Shown: in pieces, positions 47,701 to 55,986 of the stretch
Numbering within the stretch: position 1 is the first letter of the stretch
Layout: every line of letters starts with the position of its first letter
Origin: Onthophagus taurus
Lineage: Eukaryota > Arthropoda > Insecta > Coleoptera > Scarabaeidae
Assembly: GCF_036711975.1 (NCBI RefSeq)
Contig: NC_091971.1
Location: forward strand, 29,147,501-29,211,500
DNA: 64,000 nt
Reading direction: 5' to 3'
Translations under genes and position numbers: made by a program
The notes under the pieces: model-generated
Databases searched by the model: none
The model's input: the letters and a program-made list of their open reading frames with translations, nothing else
Told to the model about the DNA's origin: nothing

Positions 47701-50700
47701 TAAAGTTTTTGTTTTTTCGTTTCAATAATTTTATATTTTGTAAAATTGAGTTGATCACCTTCATTTAATTTTTTATCTACATCATATCAACTTAATTCCG
47801 TTATGGTTTTCATGTTTTTATAAATATTTTTTGGCTTAACATATACATAAAATAACTTTGAGGTTATAAAAGGCGTGGACATTTCAGAGGTATGCGTAAA
47901 TAACAATACTTTCAATTGAGATGTTCTATTTTAAGATTTTGCAGTTTAATGTCAACAATTAAAAACAATTCTGTGTCAAGAAACCTTAATTTAAACATAC
48001 AAAGTAATTTCACTTCTACATTCGGAAAGGAATTCTCATGTCGACTCTCTCGTTATATACATCTATTGTCCAATGACGGTAAATATAGAAATTTTTTGTA
48101 ATCTTAAGATTTTTTAACTTGAAATGTTGTATTAATCTCTCTATTTTTGTTATGTGCGCTAGTCGTGCCCGTAGATGCCTCAACGGCGAAACACGTGTCG
48201 CACCGATTTTATTAAATAAAGAAAAAATTCATCGTTCAAGCCAAACATAAGCTTTTTATTTCAAAGACTGTTCTTGACCATTGGCGAATTTCATTTTCAG
48301 GAATTCGGTACAAAACGGTAATTGATCTTTGAGTAGTAACTGGTACAGTTGTGTACCTGCTAAGCTTCTTTTGGCTCCTGTATCAAAACATGCGAGTCCA
48401 TCGTGTCCAGCGATATTTACCTTAACCATAGGTCTGATATCAGTCAGTCAGGAACGTCAATTTCGATCGTGTTTGCCAGCTGTTTTAATATATTCTCGAA
48501 ATTAAAACATAGTTCATTCCATCTATACTGACTTCTATAAATATGCAATACCTAGAATTTGTTGATTGATTTTATTGATATTTTCGTCAACGATGTCTTT
48601 CATTACAACAAACAATCGATTAAAATTTGCATAAAATCTAGCTAGTAGTTTGGTTCTTTTCTTTTCCTTTGCACTTACAATTAGTAACAATAAATTTGAA
48701 GAAATGAACAAATCAGTGTGTAATTAACTATCAATTTTGAAAAATTATTGTCCACAATTTCGTTCTGAACTTGGGAGCAATGCCAAGAGTACGCCAACAT
48801 CAACCCAATTAACTGATTTTGAACGTGGCCGTATTATTGGCATGAGAGAGGCCGGACTTTCGCTAAGAGATATTGCTCGTCGTGTAAACCCAAATGTTAC
48901 AACGGTATTGAGATGTTGGTCCAAATGGCCCGAAGAAGGGGTACAACAACGTCGCCCTATATCTGGACGTCCCCACAGGACTACAGATCGCGAAGAACGT
49001 CGCTTAAGACTTTTGACCACAAGAGACAGATTTTCAACAACTCGATCGATTGCAAATGATTGGATGAGAGGTGCAGGACCCAGAATGTCAATATCATCTG
49101 TTCATCGCCGGATAAGGTCTTATGGGCTGCGTTCATATCGTCCATTTTTATGTCTTCTTCTTACACCACTTCACTGTCTACGCAGGCTTGAATGGAGCAA
49201 CGAAAGAGCGAATTGGGCGCAAGAATGGCATCAAATTGTGTTTAATGGCGAGTCCCGATTTTGCTTCTGAGCCCACGATGGTCGTAGGAGCCACCAACCT
49301 GGAAGACCAGGTCACCCTTGATTTTTTGGGAGTTTTTTTGAAGAAGCTAAAATTGCCGTCCTTCCATGGCCTACTCGGTCGCCTGATTTGTCGCCCATTG
49401 AGCATGTATGGGATGAGGTCGATAGGCGACTGGGTAATTTACCACACCCTCCAGATAACTTACAAGATTCAAGAAGCTTAGGTTGATATACCACAGGCAG
49501 CTATAGATCACTTGATTGATAGCATGCCACGCCGTCTAAATGAGTGCATTATAAATCGTGGCGGAGCAACTCATTAATGAAAAAAAACTTTTCAATTTTT
49601 GTTCTTTTGTTTTCAAATTTTAATCGTTTGTTTTTTCTAATGAAAGACATCATTGACAAAAATTTCAATAAAATCGTTCAATAAATTCTAAGTGTTGCAA
49701 TTTTTATGGAAGTCAGTATATGTTGATGCCACTCAGTTGTATTACAAAATTAAACCAAGCGATCTTCCTGCGATATGCAATACTATCACTGAAGAACTAA
49801 AGACATTGTGAACAGAGATTACTAAACATGGTCTAAGGAACAATCCTGCCAAAACGCAAGACATTATATTTACCAAGACAGGTAAGTTGTTTGTCGATAA
49901 ATATCATGTAAATGTTTACATATTAGATTAGCCAGTGGGCTTTTCGGATGTGTGGTCGTTCTTATAGAGCTTTGAAGCACCTCTACTCCAATGGAAAGAC
50001 TTTATCTGTCAGGCTCAAACGTTTACTATGTGATAGTCTAGTTTTATCTAATTTTAATCATTGCAGTATTGTCTTTAGTCTATCTTTTGAACCTAAGCGA
50101 AAGATGTAGGTCGTTCAGAACTCTTGTTTACGTTTCGTTTATGGTGTAAGGTGTGGAGAACACTTCTCACCATTCTTATTGTCAAGTGGTTGGCTAAGCA
50201 TGACACAGAGATTTCTTACACATTACTTATGCCTAATTTATAAAATTGTTCACACCGGTAAACCTCCTTATCTTTTGCATAAAGTAACGTTTCGCATTTA
50301 CAATGACAATACCAATCCACCGATTTGCTAAGTTTTGTCATTCTTATTCATATCAAGTTGCGCGTCTTTGGAATTCGATGCCCGTGTCTGCAAAGTGTGC
50401 TGGCTCGATTTCGTTTAGATCCCTTATACCTCGTAACTCTCTGCATGTATGTTCAGAGAGTAAGTATCATTCCGTTGCCGAACGGATACTGTTTATTTAA
50501 GATTTATTCATTTATGGTTTGGAAGAATATATTACTTAGTTGTTTTGCTATTCAGCATTAATAACATTGGATTGTATTACAATCATTGCACTCTTTTTTG
50601 TCATTGGTGCAAGTAAAACCACTGGTATATTGAGCCGTATTTCTTTACAAATTTCTTAATTTAATTTATTTTTCTTCTTTTTGAGTTGTTTTAGATATTA

Positions 50701-52374
50701 TTTTCTCTTTTTTTCTGCTGTATTGTAATGGCTCAATAAACCGTTTATTTATTTAATTTCGTAACATAAAAAAGTTTCTTTTTGTTGCTCGATTAAGTGC
50801 TTTTTATAATCAACATCATTTAAATTATTTACCTGACTTTAATATCGATTTTTAATTTAACTTGAGTCCCATTAATATTTCATGTTCCTAGTTAATAGTT
50901 CATGTTCGTGCCGTTCTATTGATTCAATGATGTCTCTCTCTCTCTTTTCAATATTGTCTTATTTCAGTTGGCGGACAATTTTTCTTGAAATATCAGTTTT
51001 GTATCAGTCATCCTTTTGTTTGCTTTTCACACATCAGTACATTTCAGTATTTGGTCCGTCTAGGTTTGTTTCCTTTCTTTATGGGTTTCTAGCGAGGATG
51101 GAACTATTTCGAATAACAGATCTTGGTAAAAATCTTGGAACTAGGAATATCTTGGGAAAAAGATTAGAAATCCAAAAAAATTTGGTTCTTAACTTGTGCA
51201 GTTTCTTACTTTACACTAATTTTCTTGCGAGCGACTCATCTGATATATTAATCTCATTCATCATCTCAATCATTAAATCACCTTTTATTAAGTATGTAGA
51301 TTTTCGACTGAAGATGGATTAAGAACCGAAATCGGCAGAAATTAATAAAACTATCCTGAATACTGATAGATTTCTATTTTTTTTGTAGCAATTGAATTCA
51401 TTAAACAAAGGCTTAGAAACGGCGGACATAATCAGCATTCCTCAATTAAAATCATTAAACGAACCAGATTTATCGTTAAAACCGATTCCGGATTTCCAAT
51501 ACTTCGTTTCCTACGATTTTTATAAAATAGACAACCCACATTTTCATAAAAATGGACTTTACGGTTTCAATGAAGTGACTAACAATTTGAATAAAGTATT
51601 AACGCCACAATTAAACCATATTACGATGAAAATGCCATCGACTCCTCTTTTACAAAACAGACACAGGTTTAAACCTGATATGTTTTGTAACGAGACGACC
51701 GTAAAGAAATGCGATAAGGATTTTTGTGAATGTACACATGTGATAAAGGTAAACTTTTAATGGTAAATGCTTATGAGGCTTATGAAATTAATTTTTTGTT
51801 TCCATTTTAGATTCCATTAGGAAACGTTGTAGAACTAATTTTAATTGACAAAGGTTTCGCGTATGACGCAAACCATCCGTTCCATCTCCACGGAACCTCT
51901 TTTCGCGTGGTAGGAATGGAACGAATCGGACAAAATGTCACCGTCCAGGAAATAATGGACATGGATAAGCAAAATTTGTTAAAAAGAAACTTAAAAGATC
52001 CACCGATTAAAGATACAGTTACAACTCCGGATGGAGGCTACACGATTTTACGTTTTATAGCTGACAATCCCGGATATTGGCTTTTCCATTGTCACATTGA
52101 ATTCCATTCGGAAGTTGGAATGTCCATGGTTTTCCAATTTGGCGAGATACATGAAATGCCACCTGTTCCAATTGATTTCCCAAATTGTGGAAATTATCTT
52201 AATAGTCCGATCAGTCAGTTTAATGAACCACAGGAATTAGCTTCCTTTAATCAATCTGAAAGTGGAACTGATCATCCATGGTGGTATTCAGTATTTAGTG
52301 GTAACGAAAAAAGTGTTAAAGTTAACGTTTTTGTAACGTTTTCGGTGATCTTTTTAAAGTATTTATGTGTTTAA
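32061..52374 (+). CDS. Laccase-like multicopper oxidase, eight exons over 20 kb
   Basis: Exons: 32061-32130, 32208-32452, 32536-32746, 42626-42903, 42963-43086, 43146-43363, 51389-51748, 51811-52374. All junctions are GT-AG and keep the frame, giving about 689 residues. It starts with a signal peptide ([20 protein letters not shown]), then the cysteine-rich region of insect laccases. All four copper-binding blocks are present: [20 protein letters not shown] and [15 protein letters not shown], so the ten His and one Cys ligands look intact. Laccases oxidise phenols or other small reductants and reduce oxygen to water. The C-terminus ends in a hydrophobic stretch ([15 protein letters not shown]) that could be a GPI-anchor signal. 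[19 protein letters not shown] suggests an MCO1-type paralogue rather than the cuticle-tanning laccase 2, but that is recall. Introns 3 and 6 are swollen by TEs. Confidence 0.92.
32830..33480. other. Start of oxidase intron 3, unassigned
   Basis: No clear coding signal. The right part may be the 3' end of the degraded reverse transcriptase at 33490-37750. Confidence 0.4.
33932..33946 (+). repeat. 15-bp target-site duplication, left
   Basis: ATGTCATAAAACGAA, identical to 35028-35042, flanking the non-LTR insertion. Confidence 0.9.
33947..35027 (+). mobile_element. 5'-truncated non-LTR retrotransposon with RNase H, inside the mariner-type element
   Basis: Bounded by perfect 15-bp duplications and ending with a TAATG-type tandem tail (35014-35030). 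It carries only the RNase H end of the polyprotein. The clean target duplication and the open reading frame suggest a relatively recent insertion, younger than its host element. Confidence 0.88.
33985..34932 (+). pseudogene. RNase H domain and zinc knuckle of a non-LTR retrotransposon
   Basis: 315 residues without stops. RNase H motifs in order: CLYTDRSK (D), [12 protein letters not shown] (E), [13 protein letters not shown] (D), and [18 protein letters not shown] (H, D). It is followed by the C-terminal [18 protein letters not shown] zinc knuckle. The RT is missing. RNase H of I, R1 and related clades removes RNA from the cDNA hybrid. The first residues before 33985 also read in this style, so the ATG at 33985 is not a real start. 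Confidence 0.82.
35028..35042 (+). repeat. 15-bp target-site duplication, right
   Basis: ATGTCATAAAACGAA, identical to 33932-33946. Confidence 0.9.
35600..36614 (+). pseudogene. mariner-type transposase, first catalytic Asp changed
   Basis: The N-terminal helix-turn-helix part is broken by stops (35615-35790). The frame 35796-36329 reads [20 protein letters not shown], where relatives have D in place of G (DEA), then YFQQDGAA with the second catalytic Asp. After another break, the third block [20 protein letters not shown] (about 36396-36455) has its Asp. The changed first Asp and the stops make it inactive. The protein would have cut and pasted the element at TA. Confidence 0.75.
37760..38480. 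other. Oxidase intron 3, unassigned stretch
   Basis: On the minus strand 38110-37960 reads a charged stretch ([18 protein letters not shown]) that looks like a TE protein scrap, but I cannot place it. Otherwise nothing recognised. Confidence 0.3.
38490..39430 (+). pseudogene. Transib-type transposase relic (related to RAG1)
   Basis: The plus strand, with several frame changes, follows the order I know from Transib transposases. It reads [17 protein letters not shown] and [20 protein letters not shown] (38580-38700), then KHLFIMT followed by a broken CYICGAT-type zinc region (about 38800-38870). Then GLSILHA-like and [17 protein letters not shown] text (about 38930-39000), and [12 protein letters not shown] (about 39133). 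Near the end come [15 protein letters not shown] (about 39300) and RLLLSSDSW (about 39410). Transib is the DNA transposon superfamily from which the V(D)J recombinase RAG1 core derives. Many stops; inactive. TIRs not found. Confidence 0.65.
39718..41048 (+). mobile_element. 5'-truncated non-LTR retrotransposon (CR1/Jockey-like)
   Basis: It begins inside the RT and ends with AATAAA (41025-41030) and an (ATT)n tail to about 41048. It resembles the element at 1-951 in its C-terminal half and 3' end. It lies within oxidase intron 3 on the same strand as the gene. Confidence 0.85.
39738..40825 (+). pseudogene. Reverse transcriptase of that element, frameshifted
   Basis: The frame 39738-40145 carries [40 protein letters not shown] and the catalytic [10 protein letters not shown] (about 40068). 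A stop after NLNT and a frameshift near 40150-40200 separate it from 40202-40825, which holds the thumb and C-terminal part ([35 protein letters not shown]). The catalytic core itself is intact. Confidence 0.82.
41430..41760 (-). pseudogene. Fragment of a TE-linked protein, unidentified
   Basis: The minus strand reads [19 protein letters not shown], a 'hy.pk.DTC..CD' pattern found in uncharacterised transposon-derived insect proteins, and further on [20 protein letters not shown]. Frames change and stops are present. Family not determined. Confidence 0.35.
41765..42620. other. End of oxidase intron 3, nothing recognised
   Basis: AT-rich sequence up to the acceptor at 42624-42625; no coding frames of note. 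Confidence 0.45.
42626..43363 (+). CDS. Oxidase exons 4-6
   Basis: 42626-42903, 42963-43086 and 43146-43363, joined by introns of 59 bp each. They encode the second cupredoxin domain, starting [16 protein letters not shown] directly after HSHLG of exon 3, and including [18 protein letters not shown]. Short introns here contrast with the multi-kilobase introns on both sides. Confidence 0.9.
43405..43520 (-). repeat. Penelope-type terminus relic in oxidase intron 6
   Basis: The minus strand reads GATTCGACTGAAGATG, then CGTACGAAACCGGTT, echoing the CTGA(A/G)GA ... GAAACCGGT order of the PLE2 hammerhead. Stem II and stem I are not well paired here, so it is a degraded copy. The flank to 43520 resembles the 3' UTR style of the Penelope elements. 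Confidence 0.45.
43540..43800 (-). pseudogene. RTE-like RT fragment
   Basis: The minus strand gives AYKKAFDSI, then [20 protein letters not shown] and FMVQKGIR, the region around RT motif A and the start of motif B in RTE-like endonuclease-RTs. Frames shift once or more. The catalytic YADD is not present. Confidence 0.55.
44240..44905 (-). pseudogene. RTE-like RT C-terminal fragment
   Basis: The minus strand begins [20 protein letters not shown] (about 44890), a block just after the catalytic motif. It continues in broken frames through FERKAT-like and [19 protein letters not shown] (about 44470), [13 protein letters not shown] (about 44390), to [14 protein letters not shown] text near 44270. 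It has many stops and frameshifts. Because it lies upstream on this strand of the fragment at 43540-43800 but encodes a later part of the protein, the two are separate or rearranged copies. Confidence 0.5.
45297..46200 (+). pseudogene. Element D: linker and first half of RT
   Basis: A frame open for about 300 residues with [60 protein letters not shown] and [14 protein letters not shown]; part of the motif A region (DFSKAFD) is shortened to LKAFDIL. The end [17 protein letters not shown] shows a frame slip in GVPQGS. The RT ends near 46200 at the Gypsy fragment. Confidence 0.78.
46215..47440 (-). pseudogene. Gypsy reverse transcriptase region, frameshifted
   Basis: Three consecutive frames: 47440-46976 (pre-RT, ends at a stop), 46975-46544 with [49 protein letters not shown] and the catalytic LVYIDDF (YIDD), and 46538-46215 with [20 protein letters not shown] and the start of the connection region (ELTRKNAEW). 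A stop and a frameshift separate them, and a deletion seems to precede MPFGL. It is typical of Ty3/Gypsy pol and not functional. Confidence 0.82.
47514..47552 (-). ncRNA. Hammerhead-like motif, left arm of foldback element
   Basis: Mirror of 48165-48203 with the same two departures from the core consensus. Confidence 0.5.
48165..48203 (+). ncRNA. Hammerhead-like motif, right arm of foldback element
   Basis: Stem I GTGC/GCAC (48165-48168, 48200-48203), stem II GCC-TCAAC-GGC (48177-48187), GAAA (48188-48191), palindromic stem III ACACGTGT (48191-48198) and C at the cleavage position (48199). The core is CCGTAGA instead of CTGANGA, two mismatches, in both arms. All helices are intact, so this is either a decayed or a variant ribozyme. 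Confidence 0.5.
48262..48500 (-). pseudogene. Gypsy aspartic protease remnant
   Basis: The minus strand reads [20 protein letters not shown], where DTGA is the active-site motif of retropepsins, followed by [11 protein letters not shown]. It lies just upstream of the RT part once the foldback element is set aside. A frame break is seen near 48440. Confidence 0.7.
48528..49716 (+). mobile_element. Tc1-type DNA transposon, internally deleted
   Basis: Ends CTGACTTCTATAAATATGCA and the inverted ...TTGCAATTTTTATGGAAGTCAG, flanked by TA (48526-48527, 49717-49718). The coding region lost its middle, so the total is 1189 bp. It lies at the border between the Gypsy fragment and the resumed RT of element D. 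Confidence 0.88.
48790..49577 (+). pseudogene. Tc1 transposase, internally deleted
   Basis: The frame 48790-49270 begins [20 protein letters not shown], the paired DNA-binding part with two helix-turn-helix regions, and includes [20 protein letters not shown]. The first catalytic block reads FNGESRFCF where relatives have DESRF (D to G). A deletion follows, then from about 49349 [20 protein letters not shown] (third catalytic residue region) and [17 protein letters not shown]. The middle with the second Asp is missing. Inactive; the first Asp is also changed. Confidence 0.82.
49719..50500 (+). pseudogene. Element D: second half of RT
   Basis: It starts [11 protein letters not shown] (catalytic box YADD changed to YVDA), then [12 protein letters not shown] with a stop, FTKTG, and further along, after frameshifts, [13 protein letters not shown] text near 50115. 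It ends with [20 protein letters not shown] (50360-50420). Broken throughout. Confidence 0.72.
50760..51300. other. Oxidase intron 6, unassigned
   Basis: Short open frames only. The right end runs into a Penelope-type terminus relic. Confidence 0.4.
51296..51345 (+). repeat. Penelope-type terminus relic near oxidase exon 7
   Basis: TGTAGATTTTCGACTGAAGATGG followed by CCGAAATCGGC has the CTGAAGA ... GAAA order of the local hammerheads, with a weak stem II (GG...CC). Degraded. It lies 44 bp upstream of exon 7. Confidence 0.4.
51389..52374 (+). CDS. Oxidase exons 7-8
   Basis: 51389-51748 and 51811-52374, with a 62-bp intron. Exon 8 carries [15 protein letters not shown] and [20 protein letters not shown], the third and fourth copper motifs, then a Pro/Asn-rich end and a hydrophobic tail before TAA at 52372-52374. 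Confidence 0.92.
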
Positions 52375-52458
52375 ATTTAGGATTGTATGTAATGATACGT
52401 ATAAAGAAGTCAAATGTATCTTTATTTATTCTGACTGTTATATTTTATATTATTTCTG

Positions 52459-52464
52459 AATAAA
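52459..52464 (+). terminator. Polyadenylation signal of the oxidase gene
   Basis: AATAAA lies 85 bp after the stop codon, in a short AT-rich 3' UTR. Confidence 0.6.
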
Positions 52465-52810
52465 TGTAAATAATGCATCAAATAGAACTTTAACAATTAA
52501 AATCTTTTAGATTCTACCAAATTCTCCATCATTCATTTTATACTTTCAAACTCTGCCAATTTGGAAAGAAGGAAACAGAATAAAATAATAATAAAATAGT
52601 GGTTATTTATATTGACAGGAAAACGGATTTTTTTAAGCGGTCCTATAGATGTTTTCTTCCGAATTTTCTAAGCTGGAAACTTCATAAGTATTAGACAATT
52701 TCTTAGTCGTGAAGTAGGTTTCGCTTCGGTATGATCCCTTTTCTGCAGGTTCTAGTCAAAACATGCGTTCTGATCAAAATCAGAAAAATCATTCATTTAT
52801 GCAAATATCA
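52465..52810. other. Downstream of the oxidase gene, nothing recognised
   Basis: No coding frames or repeats of note. Confidence 0.45.
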
Positions 52811-52814
52811 TACA

Positions 52815-53115
52815 ATCGGAGAGCTCTGATGGAAAACGATCCATTAGTTGACAAAAAGTAGACAGGGCATTTTTGAGACCAAAAGGCATACATGTGAAAC
52901 GATGTGACCCAAAAAGAATAACAAAATATGTTTTACATCTGTCCTCTTTGACATTGGAACCTGCCAAAATCCTGATTGCAAACTCCCCGAGTACTTCTCG
53001 TTGTGCTTCGGTTAATAGCTATTGCTCACACTCATTTGGGCGTAAATTAACCAAATTTCGTTCATCCGGTGTAGTTTCGGTATGGTTGGTGAACGAGTTT
53101 TTTCCACAAAGAAAA
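52815..53115 (-). pseudogene. Gypsy-type RT scrap
   Basis: The minus strand reads NLRPNECEQ-like text, then SHRFTCMPFGLKNALSTFCQ and LMDRF. MPFGL.NA.STF is a Ty3/Gypsy RT block before the catalytic motif. The piece is about 100 residues with stops. Only remnants. Confidence 0.6.
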
Positions 53116-53372
53116 ACTCTGTGACCGGATCATCATGGAACTACCAACATTTCTTAGCATTTAGGAGAATACCAGCTCTCGCCAAAAAGACAATACCTAA
53201 TAATGTACATAAAATTATCGGCTAGTATAGGTGCCCGGCCGATACCATTGCGACATGTACAATGGATCTGTTACATAGTGCCTGTGAAGTCTCTATGCCC
53301 TGAACAATAAGGCCTTCCGGCCAAAAACAGCGACATATTGGTGGACCCCTGAGATTGCTGAGCTCAAGGAAG

Positions 53373-55986
53373 TCGGGGCAACGTGAACCAGTTAAGGTTT
53401 GTCATGAAATAGATCTTAAACGAAAATGTATTTTAAGATATTTTTTCAATCAGGGTGTTGCAGGGCCATTTGGCTTTATAAATTAATACCAGGGAAACAA
53501 AAATCTCTTTTATGTAAAATCATATAAACAGATTAGGAAAGGTGCCCCACATGCGGGGCAAAATGAACCAAAACAAATTTTTGTAATTATTTACTCATTT
53601 CAATAAAATAAATCTTTAAAAAACGTAAAATCATTTATCAACTGCTTATAAAAACTGAATTTATCCATATCTTAACTTTTGTGGGCGCAGTTTTCTTTTA
53701 ATGTCAGCTCTTGTTATGGTGGAAACATCATTGACATCCGGATATACGAATATGTTCCAGTTTCCTCGATACTGCCTCATAAATTTACCTTTGTAACTAT
53801 TTTTTAAAACACCTATAATTTGAGCAACAAATTCTTTGTTGTGTTTTTCATTAGTTACCTCAACTAGAACATAATCCTCTACATCTAGGTTTTTAGTTGG
53901 TTCGGCATGAAGTTTCTTAACTTTTCAATTTTCTCAGTTTCCACGTCTTCCTCATCAGAAAATATTTTTGTGTCAGTAGAATCGTCGCACAACTGAGTTT
54001 CCTGAATATTTTGTTCTTCATCAGAAGATTCCTGAACTGCAACTTTTCATTTTACAGCAGTTTTCTTTTCTTTTTTCACTACTTTAGCTTTATGTTGTTG
54101 TTTTTCTATTTTCAAGTTATTAAGAAATGAAGATGTTATCACTGCTGTAGATTCTTTTTTTCTATATTTTCTTTTAACAGTTGTAGGAGCTATCTTAGGA
54201 ATAGGAATGATATCTCTAGGGGAAATAGCATTTTGGACTTCATTAACACCGTCTTGTTGATTCCTTGAACTGGAACCTGCCTCAGAGGTGGATATTATGT
54301 GTCTTGGTGGAGTAGCTTGTGAACTGACTGAATTTTTTCAGTTGCTTGTTTTTTACATGGATTATCTCCATAAAATTTGCTTGTCGATATCAGAGCTGGC
54401 TGCATATTTTCTTTTCTTATAGTATCTTTAGAGGCTTCTACAGCAGAATATTTCTTACTTTCTGGTGAATCAAAGCCGTCGTTAGCTGAAGCTTCGGGAA
54501 TATTTTCTACAGCTAGATTGGCATCAATTTCCTGTAAAATAGGACGGTCAGTAACTTCTGCAGCTGCAAACGCCATATCTGGAAAAATCTGATTATCATA
54601 TGGATAAATTCAGTGCAGTTTCAATTGTTGCAGCTCTCATGTATGCTTGACCAAATATCTCGCTAACCTCATGTATTGTAATAACTTTTCCAGGATTATT
54701 CCTTAGCCAATTTTGGACACCTTGGCTATAATATGAACTTAATGGAAACATAAATGCAAAATCAAGAGGTTGTAAACGATTTCAAGTATGAGGGGGAATT
54801 ACTAAAATGTGAACATTGTTTTCTCTTGCCATCAAAATTAAATCTAAATTTTTTACATGGGTTGAATGGCCATCGCAAATTAATAAAACTGGATCATCTT
54901 CTCATGGCTTAGCATACTTTAAAAAATGTGAAAACCATGTTGGTGCAAAGATATCACTTTGCATCCAACCTGACGGATGAGGCACTACTACACTTTCAGG
55001 TGGCAGATCTCTTGAAAAATTAGAATTGTTTTTTACACGCGGAAAAACAAGAAGAGGTGGTATGTATAGCCTTGTGGCACTAAAACAAATCTCAACAGTA
55101 ACAAGAGTACCGCGTTCTGCAGATGATAGGCCGCCGACCTGTTTTTTTTCCTTTAAGCGATAATATTTTGGATTGTTTATTAGGAACTGTACTAATTCCC
55201 GTCTCGTCGCAGTTAAAAATTCGGCTAGGAGAAAATGTATATCTATCCAATACATCCTTTAATAAATCAAAGAATTTTCTGACATTTTCTTTATTAAAAG
55301 CAGACGTTCGGGCTGCAGATGTTGGCTCTAGGGCTCTTAAAGATAAATTTGGATGTCTTTTCAAAAAATTGGAGACGCAATCTCTTCCTGCCAATTTTTT
55401 GTTACGAGAGAAGTTATGGGGAATACTGTTTCTCTCTACAAATTGGTATGCTAGATCTCTAAAATTATGAATAGTTAATCCAAATAAATGGCTTTCCATA
55501 TCGAGAATGTGCTGTTCCAATTCTCGTTCTTGAACCGGTGAAAAAACGGTTTTAAATCGACCGAGCCGTTTTTTCAATGCCAAATCAGACTCATTTTCCG
55601 ACTTAAGTCTTCGGAATAATATCGTTGCCGGAACATTAAACTGAACAGCTGCTCTTCTATATTTTAATACACCTTGTCGCACAGCATCAATTGCATTTTT
55701 CATTGATTCCTGTGACCAAGATTGTTGGTTACTTTTGCGAACGTATGTTCTAACGATTTTACCTGAAAAAAAATACAACAAAATATTCCTGTGTGTAATG
55801 ACTGAATCAATTTTTTTTATATGAGCACGATAAATTTTTAAGCAAACAGGTCAGAATATCTAGATTAAAATGCTTATTGAAAAAATAAATACGTTTTAAA
55901 TAAATAAAAAAGCCTAATAAAAACAATGGGGCAAAGCGAATCGCCGGTTCACTTTGCCCCATACAAAATAGTTCACTTTGCCCCAA
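53373..55986 (-). mobile_element. pogo-like DNA transposon
   Basis: Inverted subterminal repeats of the type GGGGCAAAGTGAACC lie at the left (53374-53390, 53554-53570) and inverted at the right (55946-55960, 55971-55984). The minus strand encodes a pogo/jerky-type transposase with a long C-terminal extension. It interrupts an R1-like element. Exact ends and the TA duplication were not resolved. Confidence 0.72.
53640..55781 (-). pseudogene. pogo-like transposase with long C-terminal region, broken
   Basis: The frame 55781-55092 has the N-terminal helix-turn-helix part (SMKNAIDAVRQGVLKYRRAA) and CENP-B-like region. It carries IFNCDETGISTVPNKQSK with the first catalytic Asp. After a frameshift, 55255-54902 continues with FSATRLYIPPLLVFPRVKNN, and then LICDGHSTHVKNLDL (second Asp) and LQPLDFAFMF (third Asp) follow to about 54770. 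The C-terminal tail (54576-54295 and on to about 53640) is acidic, with PRDIIPIPKIAP-type text. Several stops and shifts. The fold would cut and paste DNA at TA. Confidence 0.72.

Larger units (their letters stand above)
47458..48259. mobile_element. Foldback element with hammerhead-like motifs (non-autonomous Penelope/retrozyme-like)
   Basis: Arms 47458-47669 and 47954-48259 are inverted copies around a 284-bp loop; the right arm has about 100 bp (48050-48150) that the left lacks. Each arm carries a hammerhead-like motif (47514-47552 minus, 48165-48203 plus). Neither RT nor nuclease is encoded. It is inserted in the protease region of the Gypsy fragment. The inverted layout and the ribozyme position match PLE1 and PLE2, so it is probably a deletion derivative of a Penelope-like element. 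Confidence 0.72.
46205..48500 (-). mobile_element. Gypsy (Ty3-type) LTR retrotransposon pol fragment, split by a foldback element
   Basis: The minus strand carries, from 48500 down, an aspartic protease region, then (after the foldback element 47458-48259) a pre-RT segment and an RT with part of the downstream region. No LTRs, gag, integrase or env seen. The fragment is bounded by element D on one side; on the other side the Tc1 element starts at 48528. Confidence 0.82.
44930..50755 (+). mobile_element. Non-LTR retrotransposon D (CR1/Jockey-like), split by a 3.5-kb TE cluster
   Basis: The left part (44930-46200) has an endonuclease scrap (ALGDFNINF near 44945), the linker and the RT up to the SGV..G motif. 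The right part (49719-50500) resumes with [15 protein letters not shown], the catalytic box with D to A in its last position, and runs to the C-terminus. The 3' end is a T-rich UTR with AATAAA (50736-50741). The interruption 46201-49718 holds a Gypsy pol fragment, a foldback element and a Tc1 element. Confidence 0.8.

Noticed and set aside
47555..48101. Two short similar proteins in the foldback element as a real gene pair
   Set aside because: They are read from the two inverted arms and lack any RT or nuclease motif.
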